From NCBI GenBank assembly GCA_030142905.1, contig JASJOG010000183.1, positions 248,001-312,000 of the forward strand: 64,000 bases of DNA, written 5' to 3'. Positions 43,605-56,715 of the stretch are shown here, in pieces. The stretch's first letter is position 1, and each line of letters opens with the position of its first letter. A program made the position numbers and the translations under genes. Source of the DNA: Heliopora coerulea. Taxonomy: Eukaryota; Cnidaria; Anthozoa; Scleralcyonacea; Helioporidae. Under the pieces are notes generated by a model that saw only the letters and a list, made by a program, of their open reading frames with translations, was not told where the DNA came from and did not search any database.

Positions 43605-46600
43605 ATGGCAGAACGTTTTAACTGTTTTCACTGTGACGAGGAACTTGACTACAGGTCATTTACGAGACATCGAAAAGAGTTTTACGATAGTTCGACTAAC
43701 ACTTGACAGCGACGCTTTGTCTTATCTGACAGTGATTCCGATCACGATGTCAATGGCAAGCCTGACGAACAACAATATTTCTTTGATGAAATTAATCTTA
43801 CTAACAATACTTCGTTACAACCACAGATTGAAACGCACGAAGAGTTTCTTCCTATAGAAGGTAGGTCTTCAGTCAAATATTGAAATTAAAGTGAGAAAGA
43901 ATCTAAAGTTAATTCAAGTGCCCTTACAATCTGAGGCCTCTCAGAGTATGAGGCCCTGGGGTAATCTGACCCCCCCTGCCCCCCTCTCTGCGCGCCTGTG
44001 CATGCATTGCCATAATAAAATGTACTAATTATTTCCCTCTAAATTTTTTTTTCTGGCTGTTTGAACAATATCGGCCAGAGTTAGAATAAATTACGATGAA
44101 GAAGAGCAAAGGTTTTGGGATGGAGATAAAGTACACAGTGATTCAGAAGAAGAGGATGAAAGAGCAGATAGAACAAGAGGCCCATGTGTCGAAATATGGG
44201 GTCTTGAAGATGAAGATTTGGATCGGGACTTTTCTCAGAATGATGAAGCTGTTTCAAAAGCATCAGTCGCTTCACCATATCCCAACTTTATGCCGTTGAT
44301 AAACTGGGTTGTTTTGTTCATATGCTTCTGGTCTGTTTATTTTTCAATGTCAGATCGAACTGTTGACGCATTTCTCGCTTTTCTGCAAGCTATTTTTCAG
44401 GCTCTCAAGGAACTACTGCTCACCATTTTCTCAGCACTAACATATGTTTTCCCCTCCTCTGTTCAAGTGATGAAGAGGCATTTAAATTTACAGGATAAGG
44501 ATACCAAATATGTCGTTTGCCGAAAATGCGATTATCTTTACAAATTCAAAGATTCTTTTGAAAATCGGTTAGGAAAAATCATTTCAAAAAGCTGCATTAA
44601 CGTTGCATTTCCCCATCACCAGCAACCTTTTCGTTGCACACGATGTGACACAGAATTGCTAAAGGAGATCCAAATGAAAGACGGAAAAACGAAGCTGTAC
44701 CCGTATTATCCGTATAAGGTTTATTGCTACAAAAGCGTGAGAGAAACTTTAACTAGCTTTATTAAGCAACTGGGATTTGTGAGCAAATGCAAATCCCGGA
44801 AAAGTAGGAAGGTACCAGAAGGCTGCTGGTTTGATACTTACGATGGTCAGGTCTGGAAAGAATGGGAAAATTTTGACGATGTTCTATTCTTAGGAAAGCC
44901 CAATAATTACGCATTTATGCTAAATGTAGGTTGGTTCCAACCTTTCACGCTCAGTATTTATAGTGTTGGAGTAATTTATTTGGTGCTTCTAAATCTTCCG
45001 AGAAATGAAAGATTTAAAGAGGAAAATATAAATATTGTTAGGATAATTCCTGGTCCGCATGAACCTAAATTGACAATAAAATCATTTTTGCAAACATTGG
45101 TTGCTGAATTGAATATTCTATGGTCTCAAGGGATTCGCGTAAAGCCACATGGATGCAAAACGATGTACTTCTTTCGTGCTGATTTAATTTGCGTTGTGTG
45201 TGATATCCCTGCTCTGAGAAAAGTCTGTGGTTTTACTGGATGCAACTCCCACCGTGGTTGCTCTAAATGTAAGAAATATTTTCTGGGAAGTGTACAAACT
45301 GGCATCGATTTTTCCGGATTCGATAATGAAGAAACACCAAGAACAGACGAAGAGCATCGTTGGTATGCGCAATTAATACTAAATGCAAGCAGTTCTGAGC
45401 AACGTACTAAATTAGTGCAATCATCTGGTACTCTTTACTATAAGCTGTTACAGTTACCATATTTTGACTGCGTAAGGTACCACGTAATTGATCCAATGCA
45501 CAATTTATTTCTGGGAACAGCGAAGCATATCATGAAAAATATATGGCTTGGGGAAAAGACGCTGTCATTTCAATAGAGAATTTACAACACATACGAGAAA
45601 AGGTTGACTCCGTCAAAGTATCCTCCTTCTTAGGATGTTTGCCCAAGAAGATCACAGCATCGTACGCCGGTTTTACCGCTGATCAATGGAAAAACTGGAT
45701 TCTTGTCTACTCAATCTATTCTCTATGGAATATCTTGCCGGTAGAAGATTTAGAACTATGGCGTTTATTTGTTTTAGCTTGTTATAAGATCTGTTCACCA
45801 TGTGTCACTGTACAAGAAGTTCAAGATAGACATGTTCTCCTCCCGCGCTTTTTCTCTACTTTCCAAGAAAAATACGGCAGAAACAGAGTGACTCCTAATA
45901 TGCACCTTCATACTCACTTGAAGGCTTGCATTTTGGATTACGGGCCATTGTGCTCATTTTGGCTTTACAGTTTTAAGCAGTTTAACGGTATGTTGGGGTC
46001 GTGTAGCACAAATAATCGTCCAGTTCAGATACAAATAATGAGACACTTTTTTCAGAAGCAAGACATTGGAGATACTCTACTACCTGAGCAGTATCGCCAT
46101 ATATTTCAACCAATTCTGGACAAGATCAGAAAGGATCAACTTGGAACACTTGAAGAACAAATACCACTCCCTATTTCTCTTTTGGAGTTATCGGTTGGTC
46201 CTTATCAGCGATGTTTGGATTGGGTAAGTCTTGAAGCATACACTATTTCCCCCCCGCGAGTCATCGATAAGCTTCATAATGCTTATGCTGAGTTTCTCAA
46301 AGAGGTTTATGAAACAATCTTACCTCCTGGTACGGTTATCGAGGGAGTGACTGAAATGTTTGAAAGAAATAGTACAATTGGGTATTCTGGTGTAAGATTG
46401 GGCTCTCATGACTCTAGATTAGATCGTTCATCTTTCATATTGGCAAGTTGGTGTGGAAATGATGGCAGCAATATTCAGATGGATTCCTTCGACTTACGCC
46501 CTGGTGCTATTGACTATTTCCTCCATCAAAGTGTCTTGGTAAATGGGAAGTATCAGTCATTCTACATGGCAAGAGTGCGCTGGTTTCAGCGACATCCTTT

Positions 46601-46779
46601 TAGAAATAGGCTGGGCAAACCAAAATGAAGTCTGGTGCCAGAACCTACATGAAATGGGGGGACCTGTATCATTTATTCCACTACAAAGAATCCACAGTCA
46701 ATTTGTTGCTGCTTATGATATAACTGATAGAGAACGTGCTTTAGGTATGTGTCCTTTGCAGGGCAAAATGTATAGCTAG
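43605..46779 (+). pseudogene. EnSpm/CACTA transposase (TNP2-like), spliced
   Basis: Exon 1 (43605-43860) starts MAERFNCFHCDEELDYRSFT, a CxxC...H zinc-finger-like start, and has a TGA at 43704. The intron 43861-44080 has a GTAGGT donor and an AG acceptor in matching phase. Exon 2 carries a membrane-like segment (44280-44440), a CRKC...CTRC zinc pair, GFTGCNSHRGCSKC, and DPMHNLFLGTAKH, the Asp-x-Met-His signature of TNP2/Transposase_21 proteins, then a C-terminal region (VRWFQRHPF, FIPLQRI). Frameshifts lie near 45550 and 46620, both in homopolymers. Confidence 0.75.
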
Positions 46780-47230
46780 AGGGCAAATTTAATCTTATGT
46801 CAAACCTGATAATAAAATTATTAATGAATTTCCAGTAATATTCGTGCCGAACAATAAACATATGGTAAATATCGAACAAGACGTTTTTGTCGTATTTATT
46901 GTCATGTACCAAATCCGTCGACAAATAAACATTCGCACAGCTTTGAAAATATAAAGGTGTATACAATATTTGGCGACATTTGGGCATAGGTTAAATGTGT
47001 AGTGAAAGTAGAGACTATATTTACCCAAGGTAAATGTGCTTTTATTCTGGGCAAATTTATAATAAATTCATCCGCATGGAATATGAATGGCAAATGTCTG
47101 GCAAAACTATGTCAGTTTACCCCCCTACTTTACCTTCTTTGGCAAACTAGTGGGTAAATTTAGTATTCAATATTTGACCACTTTTTGACCAATAGGGATA
47201 AGCATGGTAAATGTATTTTTTCATCCAGTG

Positions 47231-50103
47231 GTTTGTAAATCTTGTGGAGAGGGTACGGGAAAATGTTTATCGCTCAGGTTTCGGAAGTTGCAGCCTACTA
47301 TTGCTCCTTTAAGAGGTGTTGCATCATATCGTTTCTACGTCGTTTGCTTTTTGAGCTTGTCTAGTTTTGTTGGTATTTTGGGACAGTGTTGAAGCTTAAT
47401 GTTAAAGTGGCGTCTTTGCTGGGCTTCTCCCCATATAGGAGACGCTGCTTCGAACGACGTACGATCGGATAAAGATTGAAATGTGCTTACAAATGGCTGA
47501 TGGGATTTATTTTATTACGGGGGATGGTAAAGTGCCCACTGATAAACTGAGGATGATAAAAGCTGTGCCCAATCAAGCTTCTTATTACAGGAATGTATTG
47601 CCGATAATGCCAGGTAGTAGGATGGCCATTATCAGATATCAAGAGCCAACAAATAGCAGGATATGTAGTGATAGTTTTCGATGTTTAAGAGGACATGCAT
47701 AATGTAATGATTGAAACTGATCCTCGGAAATACATTATGATATATTTTTATCTAGCAGTGTTCCATTATATAAGATACAGTACTTAATAGCATTAAGATG
47801 TGTAAATGCATTGGAATATTTTCAATAAATGCGAACGTATTTTTCAAGTGAATTGATCATTTTGTCTTGTTAAATTTGGTAAATACGATGACGTCAGAGC
47901 TATGTATGACTTTTGCTTCCGTAATGATGAGAAAAACTGTTCAGAAATTTAATTTTCGTATTTGCTCTAATTCATGTTCATGGTTAAGAGATTCGTAAGC
48001 AAAACAGTTCTAGAATGTTTACCTCAGTCCTCATTCTGGACTGTGGCAAGTTTTTTAACATGAACAAGGTATTAGGAGAGTGCTGATTTTAAGAGTGGAT
48101 GAGATGCTAGAGAACGGGTCATCGGTACAGAAGGCATATCTCCAACACGTAGATATATGAACAACAACTTTGTTTCAGACATATCACGTTTGACAATGAC
48201 TTTGAAATAAAGTAGAAACACCACCGTGATCATTCTTGTCTTGTTTTATCATTCAGATATTTTTATCATTGAGCTTACGAGGTGTTGTTCGTCTGACATT
48301 TCTTGCTCAAGTAGAATTAAAAAAATGGTTCATGATTTGGCGTGCTCCATTGAGTTATGGATGCACTTGGTTCAAAATCTGTTACCCAATTCCATTTGTC
48401 GATATCTTCCTTTGCCATTTAAGAACACGCTTATTTGACCGTTTAATAATTTTCTCTAGAATTTTTTCAGCCTTAGGAAATGTTTTCCTGCGGTTTTTCA
48501 TGTGCTTCATCGAGACACAGATGTGGAGTACGCATAGCAGCCAATCAAAAGTGGCGTTGTATTTTGTTTGTTATAATACTATTTATATCAATTTAAGCTT
48601 ATATGTCATAAGTGAAAGCTCCCACAGTTAAAAAAGAAACTTGGCTGTCGCACAGTGCGTTTCCTTGGTATACCAGAAGGATTTGTCGTAATTTGTGTTC
48701 ATACTCCATTAACAAATAAAACTTCCCATAAACGTACAAGGGTTCTTCAATCTCGCAATATTTTTTGGGTGCCCTACTGTGAGAGTGTACCAATTTTTGT
48801 GTACTGAAGTGGAGAGGAATAGTTTTAGTACATTACCTCCGAAACAGAAAGATGATCCAAAAAAAGCTTGGGTGAACGACAGATAATTGGCTGAAAGTAA
48901 TCATCACCACGGGCAGTCAAGCGAGGTTATGTGCTGTAGGTGACCAATGACGTTCAAGACGAAGTTTCTAGAACTGGGAATACGTGTAATATTTTCGTGT
49001 CTTGCTGTTTTTCCAGCAGTGGTAGCGTTTGTCAAGCATTGTTGTGTCCATAAAACGGCCCGCCATGGCGTATTAAGCTTGAAGTCAGATTTGGAATATT
49101 TGTTTTAGACTACTGATAAGTTTCTAATAGTAATAAAAGGCATCTTATTTTAGTATAAAGATCCAGTTTTTGTTTCTTTTAAAATGACAGAATGGGTTCA
49201 AAATTAGTAAGTTAAAAATTTAGTGAATTAACTCTCCAGTTAGAGCTCTTTCATCGGCGAGTAAAACCATTCGTCGTTAGCCTGAGTAAGATATCAGAGA
49301 ACTGATCCTGCAGGAAAAAAGCTCAAGTATTTTGGGCACTGAAATTGTAGAAAAATTAGTCTCGTATTTCTACAAAACGGCAGTTAGAAATACTCAGCAG
49401 ATCCAGCATTGTGTAAGTGTACTTGATATATTTATCATAAACCTGTTGTCAAAGATTTTAGGTAAAATTGAGATTTACCAAGGAACGTAAATAAACCTAG
49501 CAGTGACCAAAGACTATGTTGAAATTTTAAGACTTGGGCTTCCTGAATATGGGATCCGTGTGAACATTACGATGGAGGAAAAGATTCAAATTAATACTCC
49601 GCAAAAAAAAGACAAAACAAGGTGCTGACGATTTGACTGAAAGCACTTCATCAGAGAAGAACATGGGCTGAAGTTAAAAACCCTTCATATTAATGGTTCG
49701 AAAATGTTCGTATAAAGGATTGCAAATATCTGTAATCAGTCAAATGAACGGAAGATAAGAGAATGATAATTACGTCGAAAAGTCATTGGCTATTTTTATC
49801 TTTTGAACTCGAAATGTTAGACTCGGATACGAGAGAGGCTGACTTCCGTTGACATCGTCGGACTCGGTCTTGGACTCAGTGGACTTGACGACAACAACCT
49901 CTAAAAATAGTGTGAAATGATCTAACTTGGGTTCTCATTTCAATTAGAAACCAGTGGGGAAATCAGGACTAATCGCATTACTTTTACATCGACATCGAAC
50001 ATCACATCAAAATTCACAACACTTCACACCACAACACATGAACACACGCGACATCTTCACTGCACTACTTCACATCACAACCCACAACACGATATCAGCT
50101 ATG
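47231..50103. other. gene-free stretch
   Basis: No supported gene or element end. The open frames at 47481-47702 and 48236-48631 show no recognisable motif. Confidence 0.4.
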
Positions 50104-50935
50104 GAGGTACCAGGCGGGAATCCTAATCTTAAATTAAACAGTAAAGCCCAGGAAAAAACACGAACAATAGGCATTTTTAAAAAGTTTTACTATTTCTGAC
50201 GTTTCTTTACATACATCGGACACCACTGTCTCCAAATCCGGACACAGATTCGCAAATTTTGTTCCAGTGCTTTTCCGTATCAAAGCATTTGTTTTGTTTT
50301 TCCTCATTGTCTAAGGTTGGCTTATTTTTTTCCTTTTCGGGACAGGGTTCCCAAGAGTCTGAGATCTCGCATGGTTTATCAATTCAAGTGTCAAATGATA
50401 TTCTTCGTTGTATTTAGGACAGAGAAGTCATCTTTTTCACACGTGAATCTCAGACCCCTTGGGTATCTCTGCTCTTACTGCGACAAGTTAACCCTCCGCC
50501 TACAAGCATTCTTTCTCACCACTGCGAGACCGGACATCCGGTTTCCCCAAAAGAGTTTACTATATTATCTACCTCGTCGCCTAATTCTACCCACTGAGAT
50601 TCTTATCAGAGAAAGTCTTTTAATCAAAAGACTTAATCCATCTCTTGACATTAACACCAGCTCTTTACCGCTTACTCTCTTTTAACTTCTTGGCCTTATT
50701 ATTATTATATGACTCTGTCTTTTTCCTTCCTTATTTCACTTTTCTTTCCAATCTCTCTCACACGCCAACTTCCTGTAATATCATATTACATGTTGCCACC
50801 TATTTGCTAATTATAACTTTGTTAATATTCATTCTCTGATGATGTCGTGAGACGAGACGTTAGAAATATTAAAAGTTTTTAAAATGCCTCTTATTTGTTT
50901 TTTGCTAGGCTTTACTGTTTATTTTAAGATTAACA
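50104..50935 (+). mobile_element. Penelope-like element, 3' fragment with inverted ends
   Basis: The interior (50340-50690), read through frame changes, resembles the C-terminal GIY-YIG endonuclease of Penelope-like elements: LRSRMVYQFKC at its start, and LIRESLLIKRLNPSLDINTS at its end. The fragment is flanked by inverted copies of ~85 bp (AAACAGTAAAGCCCAGGAAA at 50137 against TTTGCTAGGCTTTACTGTTT near 50904). CTGATGATGTCGTGAGACGA at ~50837 is the degraded counterpart of the ribozyme-like motif at 57146. Confidence 0.65.
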
Positions 50936-51045
50936 CACCACACCACACCACGCCACTCCAGACAACATCACACCACTCCAGACTACATCACACCACACCA
51001 CACCACATCAAATCTTCATCACGTCACATCACGTCAGTCAATACA
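50936..51045. repeat. low-complexity CACCA/CATCA tract
   Basis: Repeated CACCACACCAC and CACTCCAGACTACATCA units are present. A looser version lies at 49988-50095, on the other side of the Penelope-like fragment. Confidence 0.75.
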
Positions 51046-54000
51046 AATTTCTGGAAACGTTATGTCGACAGTAATCTTTCGATCATATAAACCAACGCCA
51101 TTTAACCCTTCATTTTCCCCAGTACACTGAACTTTAGCGAATTCAAAATTCCATTCGCCATCGATATCGAACAAGAAGACAAAGGCAGATCAGAATTCTT
51201 TGAGCGAGACAAACCATCGAGAAAGACATAAAAATTTTGATACTTGTCTAAATACGAATTTTAAAGCATATAAGTAAACATTGTGTTGAATACTACAGTT
51301 TGAAGGTATGTTTTAAAAGAACTGTTGGAAACTTAAAGAGGTCTAACTGATGAAAAACAGAATATGAAGAGATGAAAACATTTCATTTGAGTAATGTAAA
51401 TAGAAGTTTGACCAAACTACAACATTTATATACTTAAATAAAGTCAACCAAGCAAATTGTTATAGCACATCAAATTATATGAAAGGGTTGTGTCTGGTGT
51501 TGCGTAGGAAAAATAGCTAGTCTTTCAATGCTTTTCCAAAACAGAACAGTTTTGGGATGTAAAATATTACACGATGGAATCAGGTATTGCCATTCATACC
51601 AGGACGAACAGTCACAAAACAAATTTTAACAAAGGGGAATTTCAGAAGAAGGAATTACGACATAACACTGCTAACTTCCACCTTTCGCTTTTGCTCTTTT
51701 TTTTTCTCATTGGAATCAACTGACTACCAGTATGCGAATTTTGTTCAAAGAAAGAATGTATTTCTATAAAAAAGCAATAAATTTAGAAATTTCAATTGAC
51801 GAAGACTATATTACAGCAAATATACTGAGTTGTTTGAACGTCTGTTGGAGTAATCCGGTCACCGTAGTATGAGAAAGCCAAATAAATTAATCACACTGAC
51901 GATAAGTTGCTTCTCTTGATCTTGCAGGTAGTTTGATGTAAATCATTTTCCAATGATGTAATGCGAAACAACAACGACCAGTCTACAGACAAAAAAACAC
52001 AGCAATAACAAAATATATGAATTCCAGTATTTACCGTAAATTTTTACCATCTAATTTCGAAACTTCGAGACCTAGTTACAAAGAATGGTTTCAAATTACG
52101 ATAGTTAACTTTAAAGAAATCCACTTACACAAGGTATAGCCACTTGCAAGGTGCAGTTGAAAACCCAGCACATTTAAAAGCATCGTCGGTGCATGCTATA
52201 AAGACATAAAAAAGGTAAATACATGTTTATTGGTATTTTTTTCTGCTTTAATTAGTGGTGTGACAGCCTAAAAATTGCTTAAACCAGGCCCCAAGAATGA
52301 GCAACTTACAGGAGGTTAAGTCCACCTATTGGTTTCGGAAACACCTGGGCCATGATCTTCTGAAAAGTTTTAATGTTCTTGAAACTACTTAGGTGATTTT
52401 GACCAGATGAGAGATATTAGTTCTTTTCAAAAACCAAAGATAAGAAAATTCTTTTACTTCCGAAATTTGCCAACACGGTTATTCCCTGTACCGAGACTAT
52501 TGGCAATTTTTCCAGGAATCAGAAATCATCTGATGAACGAGTAATCGTCGGCTAATAATTGTCAAGTAGAAACTCGCTACTTTTATATAAAATAATTCTG
52601 GTTTTTGAACAACTGAAACTATCGAAGTTGGTCGAAATTTTAATTACAGTTCTACTTTTTAAAATCTCTCTATATTAGCTGTGTCACCCATTTCTCATGC
52701 AGGCTCTGGCGTTTATCTATTCAAACTTCATTCATTCCACATTTGATAGCACGTGTCATAACAGACAAGTTTTTAGATCTCTTACTAGCCTTTGACATGT
52801 GGCAGGAAACTACGTAGTTTGGATACCAAGCCAAACGAACTGCATACCACAATGTTTCTACATGTAAATGAACACCATTCTCGATATGAAAAGGAGTTCT
52901 TTTCCAGATTGTCAGTGACCGACTTAGATTCTTCTTACTTCCCGGACCACTTGAGCTCCAAAGTTCACCATAGTTAACGGTTAGCGATTTGTTCGCCTGT
53001 TTCTCGTGAACACGAACAGATATCGTAAAAATACTCAAAGTAATTCAAAAGTCCTTTATTCTTTTTCACTACAATTCCCTTTCAAAGAAGTAGCCAATCT
53101 CTACCTCAGTAGTAATTATTCCCAAGATCGCCTCAAAGGAAGATCTACCATAAAACTGTATCAAAATTTGCATCAACATCAAATTCTTAAACCAACGTTC
53201 GAAAAAAAAGATGCTTGAGGATTGTGTTTTAAAACAATGGTTAAATAAAGAGGCGACAGACATGAAAATTAGGGATCCATGGAGGTGAAGCCGAGGCAGC
53301 TCCAAGGGAGACATGTCCTGTTGTATATTGCAGTGGTGGAGCGGCATATCTTTGAATGTACTTCTAACATGGCAGCCAAGGTAAAAAACCGAATTGCAGG
53401 ACTTTGTAATGCTCTTTTCCGAACAAGATTCATTAATAATCTTTTTATGAGGTAAATATTTGATATAATACAAGCTAGCGCATTACAAACCTCCATGAAA
53501 TCTCATGCTCACCTGTCATGGCGGGGACGTTATTCTTCAATACGCAATCAAACTGAAGATTATTTAGTTATTGTAAGGTGAAAAAATGCTGCTATTGAAA
53601 TTTTGAAAAATTTTAAAAAACATTGATGTGGGCACAAAATTGCAGTGCGATAGGGAAGATGGAGGTGTTTTACGCTGTTTGTGAAAGTCAAAGGACTTAA
53701 TTGTACAGAAGGAAAAAGAACAAACCGTCCGATATGTTCATTGTTTCTCGTTACAGCACTTGCTCCATGAAATAAATCAGCATAAAGATGCTCTATTCAT
53801 AAAAGAATACGTATCTTACTGTGTCATGACTCTCTTGTTGTTTCCTTAAGACAGTGTTAACGCCGGGTCAATTCGCTCGCTAGGTCACACGTTCGTATGT
53901 TAACACTGCTCTTTTTAGCCCTCTCATGCTGGCCAAGAAACTTGCCCAGAAAGAGGGGGCTTGCAACAAACATTTGAACCAAGTGTCCGCGGTCAAAATG

Positions 54001-55120
54001 GTTTTCAATCTTTTATAACTGTTAAAAAATATTCTACCATGCCAAAAAATAATCGAACTTGCACTGTTAGTCAGTGGACAGAATTCAAGTTCCAATTCTG
54101 TAGTTCAAAGCCTCGAGAGCGCTGTTTACTCGTCCGGACTTCGTCATAGTATAAAGATTTCCGGGCTTTCAAAAACAGACCTCAAGTTGTTTCTGTTTAC
54201 GAGGAGTTTAGCGGGAAAATCTTTTCGTCATCTCTGCCACATGTATATGGTCAAAATTCCCTTCTGAAGACATAAAACAGAGCCAACTGGTTGTCTTATC
54301 TATACTTATTAAGGTGGATGTCATCTAAGGCATGTAAAGGAAAGGACATTTAACGTACGAGATTCATGTATGATTTAGACCAAATTATTTAGAAAGACCA
54401 AATAAACTTCATGGTTATTCGACGAGGGTAAAACAAAGCAAAGGGATTCCCTCTCATGTCAAGATATCTAGGTTTCGAGATGATAGAGATTGCAGGGTTC
54501 CGTTGACTGCAGAGTTTTGCCTAATGTTTAATTTCCAAATTTGCGTTCCACTTTTGTTTTGAAAAGCACGAACGGTCACAACTCATATAGATATTTAGGT
54601 AGAAGCTACGTTTAAAAGATGTTTTAGACAGTGCTGCAAAGTAGAATCATTTGTCACATAAACTGATGTTATTAATAAATGACAAATTGTTTGGGTGTTT
54701 TTGTGCTGTGATAGGAACTTGAATGACGTCATTCTAACCAGGAAAATTCTAGTAAAATTGGAAAATGTGATCGTTCTAATAGGTGACAGATGTGATACAT
54801 ATGCGATCACATGTGAAAAAAGCTAGTTCACATGTGATCAAAAAAGAACATATGTGATTCGTATGTGATTACATCTTAAACACACGTCATCATAATGTTG
54901 ATAGTCGTGGAGTTTTCGTAAAGGTCGACTCAGCTAATCTGCACATTTTTTGCAATCAGTTCTTTACGGCATTACCACGTTTTGTAAGGATGTTTGACAT
55001 GCGCAAAGTTTCATTACTTTTTATGGATTAATTCCGGAGATGTTCCTCGTCTCGTGAATTTTATATTGTCTACATGGACATAGATTGTGACGTCAAATGT
55101 CATTATGTCATGTCAAATGT
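51046..55120. other. gene-free stretch
   Basis: No supported gene in about 4 kb. A palindrome around CACATGTG lies at 54805-54839. Confidence 0.4.
54805..54839. repeat. inverted repeat around CACATGTG
   Basis: GATCACATGTGAA and TTCACATGTGATC are exact reverse complements separated by 9 bp. Each contains the E-box-like palindrome CACATGTG. Confidence 0.8.
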
Positions 55121-55720
55121 CATATACTTAATGAAATTCTTTGTATTCAACAGTTTAGTGTCATTGAACATGCAGCTGTTCTATTCTAAGCATTCAAGTA
55201 GACGAAATACAACATATCGTCGACGTCCCAGTTCATTTTAGACATTCAAGTGTGTATTTTAAGCATTGAATATTTCATTTCCATAATCGTGATTTGTATT
55301 TTCAACAATTAAGTTCACGCTTTCATCATTGCTTCCAAATTGTATTCTCAACATTCATGTTCGCATCTTCCACATTGACGTTCACATTTATTAAGACTGA
55401 AATCTGCATTTTCAACATTCATGTTTCCATTTTCAATATTGAAGCTTGAGCTCGTACCAGGCCTCAAATAAAAATTCATGCGTGCTTGTAGCTAAAATGT
55501 TTACAACATTTGACCTGAACACGGTTCCTGTATTTATAACTATAGTTCTGGGAACTTTATCGTGCATCACCTGCAATGTTACCGTTCATTTATACAGGCG
55601 CCGCTCACTTTCTATTATTACGTGTAATACTATTATGTCATTATTCTCATTATTATTATCTTTAGCATTAACACTAATATCATTAATAATTATTAGTAAT
55701 TGTTAATTAGTAATTAACAC
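55080..55720 (+). repeat. long inverted repeat, left copy
   Basis: Imperfect ~18-bp units of the form ACATTCAAGTTCACATTTTC are repeated across 55190-55445, followed by GAGCTCGTACCAGGCCTCAA and AAATGTTTACAACATTTGAC. The same order appears in reverse complement at 61540-62290. Confidence 0.8.
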
Positions 55721-55739
55721 TAATATCAACCCTCAGATT

Positions 55740-55960
55740 AGTGTGATTAAGAGAATGTTTGCTAGTCGAAATGCTGAAAACTGTGTTTTGGAAATGGTGG
55801 AATGTGCTAGGAGTGCTTTGACTGTGTCAGGTGATCAAGTGATAATGAGACCAATCCTGCGTGTAGGTTTACTGGGAGACACCTTATCTCTCCAAGAAAG
55901 GTGCAACAGACAATGCACGTTTCCGGGAACTCGTGGGGAAAGGAAATTTTACCATTAAAA
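55740..55960 (+). pseudogene. fragment related to the HTH region at 57245-57620
   Basis: GTGCTTTGACTGTGTCAGG and GTGATCAAGTG and flanking sequence match, in reverse orientation, the segment at 57495-57600. Translated, GDQVIMRPILR parallels GDQVFMKFIQH there. It is too short for a functional call. Confidence 0.4.
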
Positions 55961-56574
55961 TGGATTTTCAACAACATCCTCAGGGTCAGCCTTACTCGCC
56001 CAACTTATCCAGTCGGGAAGGAGTAAGGGATGTACAGCCCTTTAAAGTCCCTGAAAGTACTCCCCGATGTGTATATCTAGTTTGACCTTAACAGTACTCT
56101 GTTGCACTTCTAACCTGTTAAGATCAGTTTAGGTGTGCCAGTGATAGGGATAAGTCTTAATATTGCTTTATTCTTAGACTTGTACTAATCTGTTTCAGCA
56201 TTTAAAGCTGGTTCATACTCAACCAACCAAGGTCAGGGGCATCAGCCTACGGTACAGATTGTCTTCTAGTCCTTGGGCTAACTGGGCAGGTCTGCCAACA
56301 TCTGGATGTAGTGTACTTGCAATTGCCAGCCAGTTAAGGCAAGCTGAGGCTTTCGGCTGGCTCCGAGTCAATGTCCTGCCAACTTACTTCTTGTTTTACC
56401 TCGGAATTATCTTTTCCTAGATAAGTAGCCATCCAAGGTTAAAAGTCTTTATCTACCCTTGGCTAAGGGGTTGGTGACACTTGCAGAAGGTGCCACCCCG
56501 GGGACTCTGGCGGGCAGGAGCGTCCACATTCCCATAATAGGCTGAAGCGGTGCTTGTCCTCCTCCAGTGCCCAA

Positions 56575-56715
56575 ATTGTAATTATAATTACGGTTATTAT
56601 ATTATTGTTCTTATTATTGTTGTTGTTATTATTATTAATAATTTATTATTATTATTACTTTTACCATTATAATTATCTTCTTATCTATATAATTATCTAT
56701 AATTATATAACAAAC
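56575..56715. repeat. A/T-rich trinucleotide tract
   Basis: ATT and GTT trinucleotides are repeated with ATAATTAT interruptions. Any open frame here is low complexity. Confidence 0.8.

Larger units (their letters stand above)
39857..47230. mobile_element. EnSpm/CACTA-like element with two divergent genes
   Basis: Two element genes are transcribed outward from 43352-43604. Possible ends are CACTGCACGAAAAGAC (39857) and, on the opposite strand, CACTGGATGAAAAAAT (ending 47230). Both subterminal regions are rich in GGTAAAT, GGCAAAT and their complements, the pattern of CACTA subterminal repeats. No target duplication matches, so the exact ends are tentative. A family-C SINE sits inside at 40985-41157. 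Confidence 0.6.

Noticed and set aside
39854..47233. Confirmed ends of the EnSpm-like element
   Set aside because: The 3-bp flanks AGA and GTT differ and the end similarity is partial, so the ends are kept only as tentative.
47481..47702. Host exon
   Set aside because: An open frame of 73 codons without splice signals or recognisable motifs is not enough support.
49954..50199. His/Thr-rich plus-strand protein
   Set aside because: It is a low-complexity CATCA/CACCA tract running into the end of a Penelope-like fragment.
53069..53473. Minus-strand protein of 134 residues
   Set aside because: Composition is irregular, no motif is visible, and a competing frame overlaps it with similar length.
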